Shown here in pieces: positions 18,332-28,174 of a DNA stretch of 64,000 bases. The position numbers were made by a program, and so were the translations under genes. Below the pieces are notes generated by a model. The model was not told the origin of the DNA. It saw only the letters and a list, made by a program, of their open reading frames with translations, and ran no database searches. The first letter of the stretch is position 1; each line of letters starts with the position of its first letter. The stretch comes from Granulicatella elegans ATCC 700633 (GTDB lineage: Bacteria; Bacillota; Bacilli; Lactobacillales; Aerococcaceae), in contig NZ_KI391971.1 in NCBI RefSeq assembly GCF_000162475.2, positions 684,901 to 748,900 on the forward strand. Reading direction: 5' to 3'.

Positions 18332-20077
18332 ATGAACGTTCAAGAATTAGATATTCTGAACGCAATTCGAAAGAATCCTAAGGTGAATCAACGAGAAATT
18401 GCAAATCAATCAGGATATTCATTAGGGTTTGTTAATCGTGTAGTAAAAGAATTACAGGAAGAAAAATGGCTTTCTCCTACTGGAGAATTAAGTAAAAAGG
18501 CTAAAACATTTATAAAAGAAAATCAACCACAGCGCGCGATTATTTTAGCAGCGGGATTTGGGATGCGAATGGTTCCAATTAATACGGAAATTCCTAAAGG
18601 ATTAATGGAAGTAAAGGGAGAAGTATTAATTGAAAGAATGATTCGTCATCTTCATGAAGTAGGTATTACAGATATTCAAGTAGTAGTTGGCTTTATGAAA
18701 GAAAGATATGAATATTTAATCGATGAATTCCAAGTGAAATTAGTCGTAAATTCTGAATACCAAGTAAAAAATAATTTACATTCATTAAGTAAGGTAAAAT
18801 CATCATTAGACAAAACGTATATTATTCCTTGTGATATTTGGTCTGAAGAAAATCCGTTTAGTGATTTTGAACCATATTCATGGTATATGGTTACGAATGA
18901 ACAGTCAATTGAAAGTACCGTTCGTGTGAATCGCAAAAGAGAATTAGTGATGATTGATGAAACTGAGGAAGGTAACCAAATGATTGGTCTATCTTATGTA
19001 ATGGGAGAAGAAGCTACGCTTATTCAAGAAAAATTACAAGAATTTTCAAAGAAATCTTCTTATGATCATGAATTTTGGGAATGTACTTTACAAGATAAAA
19101 ATAAATGGATTATTCCTTCTAAGGTTGTAAATTCAAAACAATTGATTGAAATTAACACATATGAACAATTGCGGGAAATAGATGGAAATTCTGCTAACTT
19201 ACAAACAGATGCAATTTCAATTATTCAAGATTGTTTCAATGTTGAAGTTGATGAAATTAAAAATATTACTGTTTTGAAAAAAGGAATGACGAATCGCTCG
19301 TTTTTATTTGAATGTCAAAATCAAAAATATATTATGCGAATTCCTGGTGAAGGAACAGATTATCTAATTAATCGAAAAGAAGAAGCAGATGTTTATCAAG
19401 CTTTAGAAAATCGACAAATTTGTGATGATGTTTTATATATGAATCCAGATAATGGGTATAAAATTACTGCTTATTTAGAAGATGCAACAAATTGTGATGC
19501 AGAAAACTGGGATGAAGTGGAAGCTTGTATGACAAAATTAAGAGAATTTCACGAATTAAATTTAAAAGTAGATCATCGTTTTGATATTTTTGGTCAAATT
19601 GATTTTTATGAAAGTTTGTGGAATGGTGAAAAATCTTATTTTAAAGATTACGAAACTACAAAAACAGCTATTTTCGAGTTGAAAAAGTGGATTGATACAT
19701 TAGAGAAGAATGAAACTCTTGTTCATATTGATGCTGTTCCAGATAACTTCTTATTTATAAAAGATGGCATTCGAATTATCGACTGGGAATATGCGGGAAT
19801 GCAAGATCCTCATGTTGATATTGCGATGTTTAGTATTTATTCATTGTATTCAAGAGAACAAGTGGATCATTTAATTGATTTATACTTTAAAGAAGAAGTT
19901 TCTCCAATCATTCGCACTAAAATTTATGCGTATATTGCAAGTGCGGGATTATTATGGAGTAATTGGTGCGAATATAAGAGAAGTTTAGGAATTGATTTTG
20001 GGGAATATTCATTATGTCAGTATCGCTATGCAAAAGAATATTCTAAATTAGTGCTGTCTACATTAGAAGAACTATGA
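18332..20077 (+). CDS. HTH-nucleotidyltransferase-choline kinase fusion (LicC/LicA-like)
   Basis: A 581-residue, three-part protein. Residues 1-60 form a winged helix like MarR/Lrp (VNQREIANQSGYSLGFVNRV). Residues about 68-285 are a sugar-nucleotide-type nucleotidyltransferase beginning ILAAGFGMRMVPI with PKGLMEVKGE. Residues about 290-581 are a LicA-type choline kinase with GMTNRSFLF, the catalytic HIDAVPDNFLF and IRIIDWEYAG. Together with the next two genes it should activate choline for phosphocholine decoration of wall or membrane polymers. The order HTH-NTase-kinase puts regulator and enzymes in one chain. The exact alcohol (choline or ethanolamine) is not proven. Confidence 0.85.
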   Translation: MNVQELDILNAIRKNPKVNQREIANQSGYSLGFVNRVVKELQEEKWLSPTGELSKKAKTFIKENQPQRAIILAAGFGMRMVPINTEIPKGLMEVKGEVLIERMIRHLHEVGITDIQVVVGFMKERYEYLIDEFQVKLVVNSEYQVKNNLHSLSKVKSSLDKTYIIPCDIWSEENPFSDFEPYSWYMVTNEQSIESTVRVNRKRELVMIDETEEGNQMIGLSYVMGEEATLIQEKLQEFSKKSSYDHEFWECTLQDKNKWIIPSKVVNSKQLIEINTYEQLREIDGNSANLQTDAISIIQDCFNVEVDEIKNITVLKKGMTNRSFLFECQNQKYIMRIPGEGTDYLINRKEEADVYQALENRQICDDVLYMNPDNGYKITAYLEDATNCDAENWDEVEACMTKLREFHELNLKVDHRFDIFGQIDFYESLWNGEKSYFKDYETTKTAIFELKKWIDTLEKNETLVHIDAVPDNFLFIKDGIRIIDWEYAGMQDPHVDIAMFSIYSLYSREQVDHLIDLYFKEEVSPIIRTKIYAYIASAGLLWSNWCEYKRSLGIDFGEYSLCQYRYAKEYSKLVLSTLEEL

Positions 20078-20090
20078 AAAGAGGAGAATT

Positions 20091-20825
20091 ATGACAAATA
20101 CAATTAAAAGAGCCATTTTAATGGCTGCAGGTCAAGGAACAAGAATGAGACCTATTACAAACCATACTCCAAAACCGCTTGTAAAAGTAAATGGAGTTCG
20201 AATGATTGATACGGTTATTCAGGTACTACATAAGAATGGCATTACGGAAATTTATGTAGTAGTTGGATATTTAAAAGACCAATTTTATGCATTAGAACAA
20301 GAATATCCAGGATTAAAAATTATTGAAAATCCTTATTATGATACTTGTAATAATATTTCTTCTCTATATGTAGCAAGACAATATTTAGAAGATGTGATTA
20401 TTTTAGATAGCGACCAATTAATTTATAATCAGGAAATTCTTCATGCTGACTTTACTCACTCAGGTTATAACTGTGTGTGGACTGAAGGACATACCGATGA
20501 ATGGTTAATGACAGTAAATGAACAAGAAAAAGTTATTCAATGTTCACGTACTGGTGGAGAAAAAGGCTGGCAATTATATAGTATTTCTCGTTGGAATAAA
20601 GAAGATGGACAGCGTTTAGCACGTCATTTAGAACAAGAATTTGATGTGAAACAAAATCGTCAAATTTATTGGGACGATGTAGCGATGTTTTGTTATCCAG
20701 AAGAATATGAATTAGGAATTTATCCAATGGAAAAAACAGATATTGTGGAAATCGATAATTTAGAAGAATTATTAGACTTAGATCCAAGTTATCAAAGTAT
20801 CTTGGATGAAGGTGAGGAAGTTTAA
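20091..20825 (+). CDS. licC: CTP:phosphocholine cytidylyltransferase, LicC-like
   Basis: A 244-residue nucleotidyltransferase with LMAAGQGTRMRPIT, TPKPLVKVNG, VVVGYLKDQF, NPYYDTCNNISSLY and LDSDQLIY, close to the arrangement of pneumococcal LicC. It would make CDP-choline from phosphocholine and CTP. It starts 13 bp after the fusion gene, whose middle domain is a paralogous nucleotidyltransferase, so the operon encodes two such enzymes. The transporter gene follows 1 bp after the stop. Confidence 0.85.
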   Translation: MTNTIKRAILMAAGQGTRMRPITNHTPKPLVKVNGVRMIDTVIQVLHKNGITEIYVVVGYLKDQFYALEQEYPGLKIIENPYYDTCNNISSLYVARQYLEDVIILDSDQLIYNQEILHADFTHSGYNCVWTEGHTDEWLMTVNEQEKVIQCSRTGGEKGWQLYSISRWNKEDGQRLARHLEQEFDVKQNRQIYWDDVAMFCYPEEYELGIYPMEKTDIVEIDNLEELLDLDPSYQSILDEGEEV

Positions 20826-20826
20826 C

Positions 20827-22347
20827 ATGCAAAAGAGATTACATCAAGAAATTGACTGGGTATCTACTATAGTACCTTTGTTAGGAGTTTTGTTACTAGG
20901 AGTACTATTTTTAGTCATTCCAGAACAATCATCATTAATTCTAGGCGGAATTCGTACTTGGTTAGGAGATCAATTTAGTATTTATTATGCACTTTTAGGT
21001 GTGGGAATTTTTAGTTGTAGTATGTATGTAGCCTTTTCAAAATATGGTTCTATTGTATTAGGAAAAGGAGAAAAGCCTGAATATACTTCATTCCAATGGG
21101 GAGTGATGATTTTTACTTCTACAATGGCTGCAGATATTTTGTTCTATTCTCTATGTGAATGGGCACTATATGCAAATGAAGATTATGTGGCTCAATTAGG
21201 TGGCATTCAAAGATGGGCTCCTACATTTCCATTATTCCACTGGGGACCAATTGCTTGGGGATTTTATATTATGTTAGCTGTTGCATTTGGTTTTATGTTA
21301 CATGTGCGTAAAGTAGAAAAACAAAAATTCTCTGAAGCATGTCGTCCTATTTTAAAAGATAAAGTAGATGGATGGATGGGGAAAGTCATTGATTTAATTG
21401 CGATTTTTGCGTTAATTGCTGGAACTGCAACAACGTTCTCATTAGCAACTCCTTTATTATCAGCAGCAATGGGTCATGTTTTTGGATTTGAAAACTCAAC
21501 TGGTGCAACAATTGTTATTTTATTATTAATTGCTTTAGTTTACACTTCAACAGTGTTATTAGGAATGGAAGCTGTTTCTAAATTAGCAACGTATTGTTCA
21601 TATTTATTCTTTGCTCTATTAGCTTATTTCTTATTTGCGGGTGGAGAAACAGTTTATATTTTAGAAACTGGGTTTAGCTCTATTGGGAATTTAGCGCAAA
21701 ACTTTATTGGATTATCAACTTGGTTAGATCCATTGCGTGAAACATCATTCCCACAAAAATGGACAATTTATTACTGGGCTTATTGGATGGTTTGGTGTGT
21801 CGCAACTCCTTTCTTTATTGGTAGTATTAGTAAAGGGCGTACGATTAAGCAAACCATTTTAGGGGCTTATTCTTGGGGAATTGCTGGAACATTTACTTCA
21901 TTTATTATTTTAGGAAATTATGGTTTAGCACAACAATTAAAACATGGTTTAGATATTTCTAGTAATTTAGTTACGGATACTCCAGATTATGCAGGTATTA
22001 TCTTGAAAATTTTTGACACAATGCCTTTAAGTCAGTTAGGGTTAATTTTATTAGCTGTGACAATGGTTGCTTTTTATGCGACAACATTTGATGCATTGAC
22101 TTTAGTCATTTCTGCTTATTCTTATAAGACATTAGAGGATACGCATGATTCTGATAAACGTGTTCGTATGTTTTGGGCAGTAGTGTTTATTATTTTACCG
22201 ATTGCATTAATATTCTCAGAAAATTCAATGTATAATTTACAATCTGTTGCGATTATTGCAGCATTCCCAATTGGATTAATTATTATTTTAATTGTGGCAA
22301 GCTTCTTCAAAGACTTGAAAGCTTACGAAAAAGAAGAGAAACGCTAA
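20827..22347 (+). CDS. BCCT family choline/betaine transporter
   Basis: The ATG at 20827 follows GGTGAGGAAG and gives 506 residues with about 12 membrane segments. It has the BCCT features FGWGVMIFTS-like (QWGVMIFTSTMAAD), the aromatic substrate-binding stretch YYWAYWMVWCVATPFFIG, and SKGRT. Family members import choline, betaine or carnitine with Na+ or H+. Its place after the choline kinase and cytidylyltransferase points to choline. In pneumococcal and Haemophilus lic1 loci the permease is LicB of another family, so this is a substitution. A perfect terminator follows. Confidence 0.9.
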   Translation: MQKRLHQEIDWVSTIVPLLGVLLLGVLFLVIPEQSSLILGGIRTWLGDQFSIYYALLGVGIFSCSMYVAFSKYGSIVLGKGEKPEYTSFQWGVMIFTSTMAADILFYSLCEWALYANEDYVAQLGGIQRWAPTFPLFHWGPIAWGFYIMLAVAFGFMLHVRKVEKQKFSEACRPILKDKVDGWMGKVIDLIAIFALIAGTATTFSLATPLLSAAMGHVFGFENSTGATIVILLLIALVYTSTVLLGMEAVSKLATYCSYLFFALLAYFLFAGGETVYILETGFSSIGNLAQNFIGLSTWLDPLRETSFPQKWTIYYWAYWMVWCVATPFFIGSISKGRTIKQTILGAYSWGIAGTFTSFIILGNYGLAQQLKHGLDISSNLVTDTPDYAGIILKIFDTMPLSQLGLILLAVTMVAFYATTFDALTLVISAYSYKTLEDTHDSDKRVRMFWAVVFIILPIALIFSENSMYNLQSVAIIAAFPIGLIIILIVASFFKDLKAYEKEEKR

Positions 22348-22390
22348 AAATAGACATTCCCATAGCAATATGGGAATGTCTATTTTTTTA
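22348..22390 (+). terminator. Terminator of the choline operon
   Basis: AAATAGACATTCCCATA and TATGGGAATGTCTATTT form a perfect long stem followed by Ts; it could act in both directions. Confidence 0.95.
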
Positions 22391-22392
22391 TT

Positions 22393-22420
22393 TTGGCTTT
22401 TATGATTTCTGTGTTAGAAT
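22393..22420 (+). promoter_or_regulatory. Promoter of cvfB
   Basis: TTGGCT (22393-22398) and TAGAAT (22415-22420) are 16 bp apart, with TGT before the -10 giving an extended -10. Confidence 0.55.
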
Positions 22421-22452
22421 AGGAATGCTAAATAAGTAAAGGAGGGAAAGCG

Positions 22453-23316
22453 ATGACAAATGATTTATCTACTATTATTCAAGCTATCGTAACGGATGAA
22501 AATGATAAAGCGTACTTTGTTCAAAAACAAGGTGAAACTTATCGTGTTTCAAAAAATCCCGATGTAACATTAGCCATCGGAGATGTCGTAACAGGCTTTG
22601 TATATGAAAATAGTGATCGTAAGAAAATCATGACCCTTGATATTCCAGAAGTAACTAATGAAACTTATGGATGGGCAACGGTTACTCAAGTGAGAAAAGA
22701 TTTAGGCGTATTCGTATCGATTGGATTACCTGATAAAGATATGGTTGTTTCATTAGATGAATTACCAAACTTAAAAGAATTATGGCCAAAGAAAAATAAT
22801 CGATTATATGTAACTTTAATTAAAGATAAGAAAAATCGTACTTGGGCAACTATGGGAGATGGAACAGAGTTAAAAGCTAAATCCATTAGAGCGAATCAAA
22901 CGTTGAAAAATAAAGATGTATCTGCTACTGTAACCAATGTAAAATTAGTAGGGACATTTTTAATAACAGAAGAAGGGTATCGATGCTTCTTACATCCAAG
23001 TGAACGATTATATGAACCAACACTTGGTGAATTAGTCAATGTACGAGTGATTGGTGTTCGTCCAGATGGTGTATTAAATGTATCCATGAGACCAAGAGCA
23101 TTTGAAGCAATTGGGGATGATGCAGAAATGATTTTAACAATGTTAAGAAATCGTCCAACGCATACATTACCGTATTGGGATAAAACAGATCCAACGATTA
23201 TTAAAGAAATTTTTGGAATTAGTAAGGGACAATTCAAACGTGCGATTGGTTCCTTATTAAAAGCAAAAAAGATTACACAATCAGAAGGATTTATTCAATT
23301 AGTAGAAGAAAAATAA
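22453..23316 (+). CDS. cvfB: CvfB family S1-domain RNA-binding protein
   Basis: A 287-residue protein made of tandem S1-like OB folds (one around TNETYGWATVTQVRKDLGVF, another around ATVTNVKLVGTFLI and GVRPDGVLNVSMRPR) and a C-terminal winged helix (IIKEIFGISKGQFKRAIGSL). This is the CvfB layout. In Staphylococcus aureus and pneumococcus it binds RNA and affects virulence gene expression. The gene starts after GGAGGG and lies 3 bp before the fur reading frame's upstream region, so the two are probably cotranscribed. Confidence 0.92.
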   Translation: MTNDLSTIIQAIVTDENDKAYFVQKQGETYRVSKNPDVTLAIGDVVTGFVYENSDRKKIMTLDIPEVTNETYGWATVTQVRKDLGVFVSIGLPDKDMVVSLDELPNLKELWPKKNNRLYVTLIKDKKNRTWATMGDGTELKAKSIRANQTLKNKDVSATVTNVKLVGTFLITEEGYRCFLHPSERLYEPTLGELVNVRVIGVRPDGVLNVSMRPRAFEAIGDDAEMILTMLRNRPTHTLPYWDKTDPTIIKEIFGISKGQFKRAIGSLLKAKKITQSEGFIQLVEEK

Positions 23317-23340
23317 GGATTGAAATGGGGGGATAGGACT

Positions 23341-23793
23341 GTGTTAACAATGGAAGGCATCAAAAAGAAATTGCAAGAAGAGGGATTTAAGCTAACTCCT
23401 CAAAGACAAGCTACGGTTGCAATTTTATTAGAAAAAGAAGATGACCATCTGAGTGCTGAGGCTATATATATGCTCGTTAAACGGAAATATCCTGATATTG
23501 GATTAGCAACAGTCTATCGAACTTTAGAAATATTAACAGATTTAAATATTACTTATCGAGTTGTGTTCGATGATGGATTAGCTCGTTATGATTTAAAACG
23601 AGATGAATCCAATCGTTTCCACCATCATTTACTATGTAATAAATGTGGGAATATTGAAGAAATTCATGAAAACTTATTAGGTGAAGTGGAAAAAGTAGTT
23701 GAAGAACGATTTCATTTCAAAGTGGAAGATCATCGTTTAACTTTCCATGGCATTTGTCAAAAATGTAGAGAAGGTGAAACTCATGCAACGTAA
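23341..23793 (+). CDS. fur: Fur family metal-responsive repressor (Fur-like)
   Basis: A 150-residue Fur protein from the GTG at 23341, which follows GGGGGGA with 7 bp spacing; an ATG at 23350 is also in frame. The winged helix reads KLTPQRQATVAILLEKEDDH and LATVYRTLEIL. The metal site has HHHLLCNKCG and CQKC, i.e. the two CxxC zinc pairs. Overall it is closer to Bacillus Fur than to PerR or Zur as I remember them. A Fur box precedes a gene at 63968 in this window, supporting an iron role. It overlaps xerD by 11 bp. Confidence 0.88.
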   Translation: MLTMEGIKKKLQEEGFKLTPQRQATVAILLEKEDDHLSAEAIYMLVKRKYPDIGLATVYRTLEILTDLNITYRVVFDDGLARYDLKRDESNRFHHHLLCNKCGNIEEIHENLLGEVEKVVEERFHFKVEDHRLTFHGICQKCREGETHAT

Positions 23794-24676
23794 TTTGGAT
23801 TATTTTGTGGATTCATTAGCAATTCAAGGATTATCTCAAAATACAGTGATGAGTTATCAAAGAGATTTAATGAAATTTTACCAATTTTTGAAAGAGCAGC
23901 AAATTCGAGATTGGAAAGAAGTCGATTATTCTCTAATTGTATTATTTTTACAAGACTTAAAACAGGATGGTTATGCGACAAGTTCTACTAGTAGAATGAT
24001 TAGTTGTCTAAAAAAATTTTTTAAATTTTTACAACAAGAACAATTAGTTGAAACAAATCCAGTACAACCCCTGAAAGTTCCTAAAAAGAGTAAGATGTTA
24101 CCAAAAGCATTAACGGTTGATGAAGTGACACAAGTATTAAATTCCTGTGATACTTCAACGGTATTAGGATTAAGAGATAAAGCAATGTTAGAACTCCTTT
24201 ATGCGACCGGAATGCGTGTTAGTGAGTTAATTACTTTAAAACTTAGTGATTTACATTTAGAATTAGGATTTCTTCAAACGATTGGTAAAGGAAATAAACA
24301 AAGAATTATTCCTATTGGACAAGCTGCCACTAATTGGGTTCAGCATTATTTAACTTATGCAAGAGTGGTTTTAGAGCAAGAATCAAATCCAGTAGAATAT
24401 TTGTTTTTAAATCACCGTGGAAATGGATTTACAAGACAAGGATTTTGGAAAAATTTAAAGAAAATTGTTCAAGAAGCAGGCGTTCATAAAGACGTAAGTC
24501 CCCATACATTGCGTCATTCTTTTGCGACACATATTTTAGAAGCAGGGGCTGATTTGAGAATTGTACAAGAATTATTAGGACATAGCGATATTAGTACAAC
24601 TCAAATTTATACACACTTAACCAATGAACGAATGAAAGAAATTTATCAACAGGCACACCCACGTGCTAAAAAATAA
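23783..24676 (+). CDS. xerD: Tyrosine recombinase XerD-like
   Basis: The ATG at 23783 gives 297 residues (MQRNLDYFVDSLAIQGL...), with AAGGTG 8 bp before it. It has an N-terminal SAM-like core-binding domain and a catalytic domain with R in TGMRVSELI, HTLRHSFATH, H in LLGHSDISTT and the Tyr of QIYTHL. XerD acts with XerC at dif to resolve chromosome dimers. The pairing with scpA/scpB just downstream is seen in many Firmicutes and supports the housekeeping role rather than a phage integrase. Confidence 0.92.
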   Translation: MQRNLDYFVDSLAIQGLSQNTVMSYQRDLMKFYQFLKEQQIRDWKEVDYSLIVLFLQDLKQDGYATSSTSRMISCLKKFFKFLQQEQLVETNPVQPLKVPKKSKMLPKALTVDEVTQVLNSCDTSTVLGLRDKAMLELLYATGMRVSELITLKLSDLHLELGFLQTIGKGNKQRIIPIGQAATNWVQHYLTYARVVLEQESNPVEYLFLNHRGNGFTRQGFWKNLKKIVQEAGVHKDVSPHTLRHSFATHILEAGADLRIVQELLGHSDISTTQIYTHLTNERMKEIYQQAHPRAKK

Positions 24677-24703
24677 AATTTATACTAGAAAGAAGAATGC
24701 CAG

Positions 24704-25873
24704 ATGAAATTTAAAAGAATTCACGTAATTGTAATGGACTCAGTAGGGATTGGAGAAGCACCTGATGCTGCTGCATTTAATGATGCAGGTTCTCATACAT
24801 TAGGACATATTTCAGAACGAGTTGGTTTAAATGTTCCAAATATGCAAGCATATGGATTAGGAAATATTGCTCCATTAAAAACTGTACCGCCAGTTGAAAA
24901 TCCAAAAGGAAGTTACACTAAATTAGAAGAAGTTTCTGTAGGAAAAGATACAATGACAGGTCACTGGGAATTAATGGGATTAAATATTAAAACACCATTT
25001 AGAGTATTCCCTGATGGATTCCCTCAAGATTTATTAGATAAAATTACAGAATTCTCTGGAAGAAATATTGTTTGTAATAAACCATATAGTGGAACAGCTG
25101 TTATTGATGATTTTGGTAAACATCAAATGGAAACAGGCGATTTAATCGTTTATACAAGTGCTGACCCAGTATTACAAATTGCAGCTCATGAAGAAATTAT
25201 TCCTTTAGAAGAATTATATCGTATTTGTGAATATACAAGAGAAATTACAAAAGATGATCCATATATGATTGGTCGTATTATTGCTCGTCCATATGTAGGA
25301 ACTCCTGGTAACTTCCAACGTACTTCAAACCGTCATGACTATGCATTAAGTCCATTTGGTCAAACAACATTAGATTTCTTAAAAGAAAAAGGATTTGATG
25401 TTATTGCGATTGGTAAAATTAATGACATTTTCAACGGTCAAGGAATTACTGAATTTGTTCGTACGAAAAACAATATGGATGGTGTCGATAAATTAGTAGA
25501 TATCTTGAAAAAAGATTTCACTGGAATGAGTTTCTTAAACTTAGTAGACTTTGATGCTGCTTATGGACACCGTAGAGATACTGTTGGATATGGGAATGCA
25601 TTAGAAGAATTCGATGCCCGTATTCCAGAAATTTTAGAGCATATGCATGAAGATGACTTATTAATTATTACAGCTGACCATGGTAATGACCCAACATTCC
25701 CAGGAACTGACCATACTCGTGAGTATATTCCAGTGTTAGCAATTAGTAAATCTCTTCAACATCCAACACGCTTAACTCAAGGACATTTTTCAGATATTGC
25801 TGAAACCATTTCTGAAAACTTTGGCGTATCTTCAACTGGAAACGGACAAAGCTTCTTAAGTGAATTACAATAA
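24704..25873 (+). CDS. deoB: Phosphopentomutase
   Basis: A 389-residue alkaline-phosphatase-superfamily enzyme. The motifs [30 protein letters not shown] with the phosphorylated Thr, and [21 protein letters not shown] with the metal ligands are all visible. It interconverts ribose-1- and ribose-5-phosphate (and the deoxy forms) in nucleoside salvage. It is followed by punA, the enzyme that supplies ribose-1-phosphate, but a terminator-like hairpin separates them. Confidence 0.97.
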   Translation: MKFKRIHVIVMDSVGIGEAPDAAAFNDAGSHTLGHISERVGLNVPNMQAYGLGNIAPLKTVPPVENPKGSYTKLEEVSVGKDTMTGHWELMGLNIKTPFRVFPDGFPQDLLDKITEFSGRNIVCNKPYSGTAVIDDFGKHQMETGDLIVYTSADPVLQIAAHEEIIPLEELYRICEYTREITKDDPYMIGRIIARPYVGTPGNFQRTSNRHDYALSPFGQTTLDFLKEKGFDVIAIGKINDIFNGQGITEFVRTKNNMDGVDKLVDILKKDFTGMSFLNLVDFDAAYGHRRDTVGYGNALEEFDARIPEILEHMHEDDLLIITADHGNDPTFPGTDHTREYIPVLAISKSLQHPTRLTQGHFSDIAETISENFGVSSTGNGQSFLSELQ

Positions 25874-25877
25874 TATA

Positions 25878-25926
25878 ATTGTGGAAATTCAATGAGTTCC
25901 ATTATTGGATTTCCACTTCTTTTTTA
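25878..25926 (+). terminator. Terminator or attenuator between deoB and punA
   Basis: GTGGAAATTCAAT pairs with ATTGGATTTCCAC across a short loop, followed by TTCTTTTTT. Confidence 0.75.
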
Positions 25927-25957
25927 AATAACCTAAATAAAGAGAGGACAGAGTAGC

Positions 25958-26782
25958 ATGGCTTTAGATGATCAATTACTACATTTAGAACAAACAAAAC
26001 GATTTTTACAAAACAATGGAGTTCAAAACATTGATTTTGGACTAATTTTAGGTTCAGGATTAGGAGAATTAGCAACAGAAGTAGAAAATCCAATTATCTT
26101 CAATTACAAAGATATTCCACACTTCCCAGTATCTACAGTAGTAGGTCACGCTGGTCGTTTAGTATACGGCGAATTATGTGGTAAAAAAGTTTTAATTATG
26201 GATGGACGTTTCCATTTTTATGAAGGATATCCAATGGAAACAGTTACGTTCCCAATTCGTTTAATGAAATTATTGGAAGTTGAAACAATGATTGTGACAA
26301 ACTCTGCAGGAGGAAGCAATCCAAACTTCAAACCAGGGGACTTAATGTTAATTACAGACCATATTAATATTACAGGGACAAATCCATTAATTGGACCAAA
26401 TGCTGATAGTTTTGGACCTCGTTTCCCTGATATGTCTCATGCTTATCATGTCTATGGACAAGAAGTTGTTCGTAAGGCTGCAAAAGAAGTAGGAGTGCAA
26501 TTACAAGAAGGAGTTTATACAGGTTTATCTGGCCCAACTTATGAAACACCTGCTGAAGTTCGTATGGTACAAGTATTAGGTGGAGATGCAGTTGGTATGT
26601 CAACGGTTCCGGAAGTCATTATTGCAAACCATTCAGGAATTAAAGTGATCGGTATTTCTTGTATTACAAACTTAGCAGCTGGATTACAAGCAAACTTAAA
26701 CCATGAGGAAGTTGTAGAAACAACTCAACGTGTAAAAGAATCATTCAAAGGTTTAGTTCGTAAAGTCATTGAAATTTATTAA
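25958..26782 (+). CDS. punA: Purine nucleoside phosphorylase (class II trimeric type)
   Basis: A 274-residue PNP with LILGSGLGELA, HAGRLVYGEL, FHFYEGY, TNSAGGSNPNFKPGDLM, GPTYETPAEVRM and VGMSTVPEVI, which are the phosphate and purine contacts of the trimeric inosine/guanosine-type PNP. It cleaves purine nucleosides to base and (deoxy)ribose-1-phosphate, the substrate of DeoB upstream. It lies 20 bp before scpA and is probably cotranscribed with it. Confidence 0.95.
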   Translation: MALDDQLLHLEQTKRFLQNNGVQNIDFGLILGSGLGELATEVENPIIFNYKDIPHFPVSTVVGHAGRLVYGELCGKKVLIMDGRFHFYEGYPMETVTFPIRLMKLLEVETMIVTNSAGGSNPNFKPGDLMLITDHINITGTNPLIGPNADSFGPRFPDMSHAYHVYGQEVVRKAAKEVGVQLQEGVYTGLSGPTYETPAEVRMVQVLGGDAVGMSTVPEVIIANHSGIKVIGISCITNLAAGLQANLNHEEVVETTQRVKESFKGLVRKVIEIY

Positions 26783-26802
26783 TTAGAATAGGAGTAGAGA
26801 AA

Positions 26803-27555
26803 GTGGATGCGTTAACGCTACGTATTGGGGAATTTGAAGGCCCAATGGATTTGTTATTACATTTAATTAAAGAGATGAAAATTGATATTTATAACATTCC
26901 AATGGTGGAATTAACGCATCAATATTTATCCTATATTCATTCCATGCAAGAAATGGAATTAGAAGTAGCTAGCGAGTATTTATTAATGGCAGCAACTTTA
27001 TTAGAAATTAAAGCAAGAATGCTTTTACCGAAACCAAAAGTGGAAATTGATGAAGTAGAAGTAGAAGAAGATCCTAGGGACGAGTTAGTTGAAAAATTAA
27101 TGGAATATAAGCAATTCCAAGAAGGTGCCAAAAAATTGGAAGAACTTTCTTTTCAAAGAGGCATGCATTATGGAAAAGAAGCTAGTGATTTATCTACTCT
27201 TCAAGAAATTATTCCATTACAAGAAGGTCAAGTAACGACTCAAGATTTATGGAATGCATTAAAGAAAATCGCAAGAAGAAATCTTGATAAAATGCCTCTA
27301 CAAGCAAATATTCAACATGAAACACATACAGTAGAGGAAATGATGGATTCGATTTTAACAAAAATTCAAGAAAATCCTCAAAAAAGTATTCGATTTGATA
27401 AATGTTTTCCTTCGTTTCATCGTCATGCCATTGTAACAACATTTTTGGCGATGTTACAATTAGTAAGAGAACATAAAATTCGATTGGTACAACATGTGCC
27501 TTATGAAGATATTGTTTTAGAAACTTTCGATAAAGGTGGTGCATTTAGTGAATAA
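26803..27555 (+). CDS. scpA: Segregation and condensation protein A
   Basis: A 250-residue kleisin starting at GTG (GTGGATGCGTTAACG). The N-terminal FEGPMDLLLHLIKEMKIDIYNI and the YLLMAATLLEIKARMLLP helix bind the SMC neck, and the C-terminal winged helix (FLAMLQLVREHKIRLVQ) binds the SMC head. With ScpB and SMC it forms the condensin that separates chromosomes. The gene overlaps scpB. Confidence 0.95.
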   Translation: MDALTLRIGEFEGPMDLLLHLIKEMKIDIYNIPMVELTHQYLSYIHSMQEMELEVASEYLLMAATLLEIKARMLLPKPKVEIDEVEVEEDPRDELVEKLMEYKQFQEGAKKLEELSFQRGMHYGKEASDLSTLQEIIPLQEGQVTTQDLWNALKKIARRNLDKMPLQANIQHETHTVEEMMDSILTKIQENPQKSIRFDKCFPSFHRHAIVTTFLAMLQLVREHKIRLVQHVPYEDIVLETFDKGGAFSE

Positions 27556-28156
27556 TTATTTAGCAGCAACTCAAGCTTTATTATTTGTAGCAGGAGATGA
27601 TGGCTTAACACTAGAAGAAATTAGTTATGTCGTTGGCATTGATAAAACGGCAGTTCGACAACTATTGGAAGAATTAATGGAACAATTAAAAGATGAAACA
27701 AGCGGCTTAGAATTGATTTTAACGGCGCAACGATATAAATTTGTAACGAAAGCATCGTTAAAACCCTATCTTGAAAAATATGCTGTTTCCCCATTTTCTT
27801 CTCAATTATCTAGTGCAGCTCTTGAAACATTGGCCATTATTGCTTATAAACAACCAATCACAAGATTAGAAGTTGAAAGTATACGTGGAGTTCAATGTAG
27901 TGGAGCCATTCAAAAATTATTGTTAAGAGATTTAATTGAAGAAGCAGGTCGAATGGATAGTCCAGGTCGTCCAAAATTATATCGTACGACTACTTATTTT
28001 ATGGATTATTTCGGATTAGAAACATTAGATCAATTGCCAGATGTTGAATCATTACTAGAATTAAATCAAGAAGAAAGTAAGCAATTATTTAAAAATAATG
28101 AAGATTTGTTTGCAGAATTAGAACAAATGCATCAAGATGAAGAAACTATTTCGTAA
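27551..28156 (+). CDS. scpB: Segregation and condensation protein B
   Basis: Read from the GTG at 27551 (MNNYLAATQALLFVAGDDG), which follows AAAGGTGG, giving 201 residues; the frame is open to 27536. It has two winged-helix domains and the family motif ALETLAIIAYKQPITRLEVE followed by IRGV. The C-terminal tail is acidic. ScpB dimers bind ScpA to regulate condensin. The gene overlaps scpA by 5 bp. Confidence 0.95.
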   Translation, partial: NNYLAATQALLFVAGDDGLTLEEISYVVGIDKTAVRQLLEELMEQLKDETSGLELILTAQRYKFVTKASLKPYLEKYAVSPFSSQLSSAALETLAIIAYKQPITRLEVESIRGVQCSGAIQKLLLRDLIEEAGRMDSPGRPKLYRTTTYFMDYFGLETLDQLPDVESLLELNQEESKQLFKNNEDLFAELEQMHQDEETIS

Positions 28157-28174
28157 GGGAAGAAGGAGTATCTA

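Noticed and set aside
23783-24676. XerD-like recombinase as an integrase marking a mobile island
   Set aside because: Its neighbours fur, deoB and scpAB are housekeeping genes, no att sites or phage genes are seen, and the length fits XerD.
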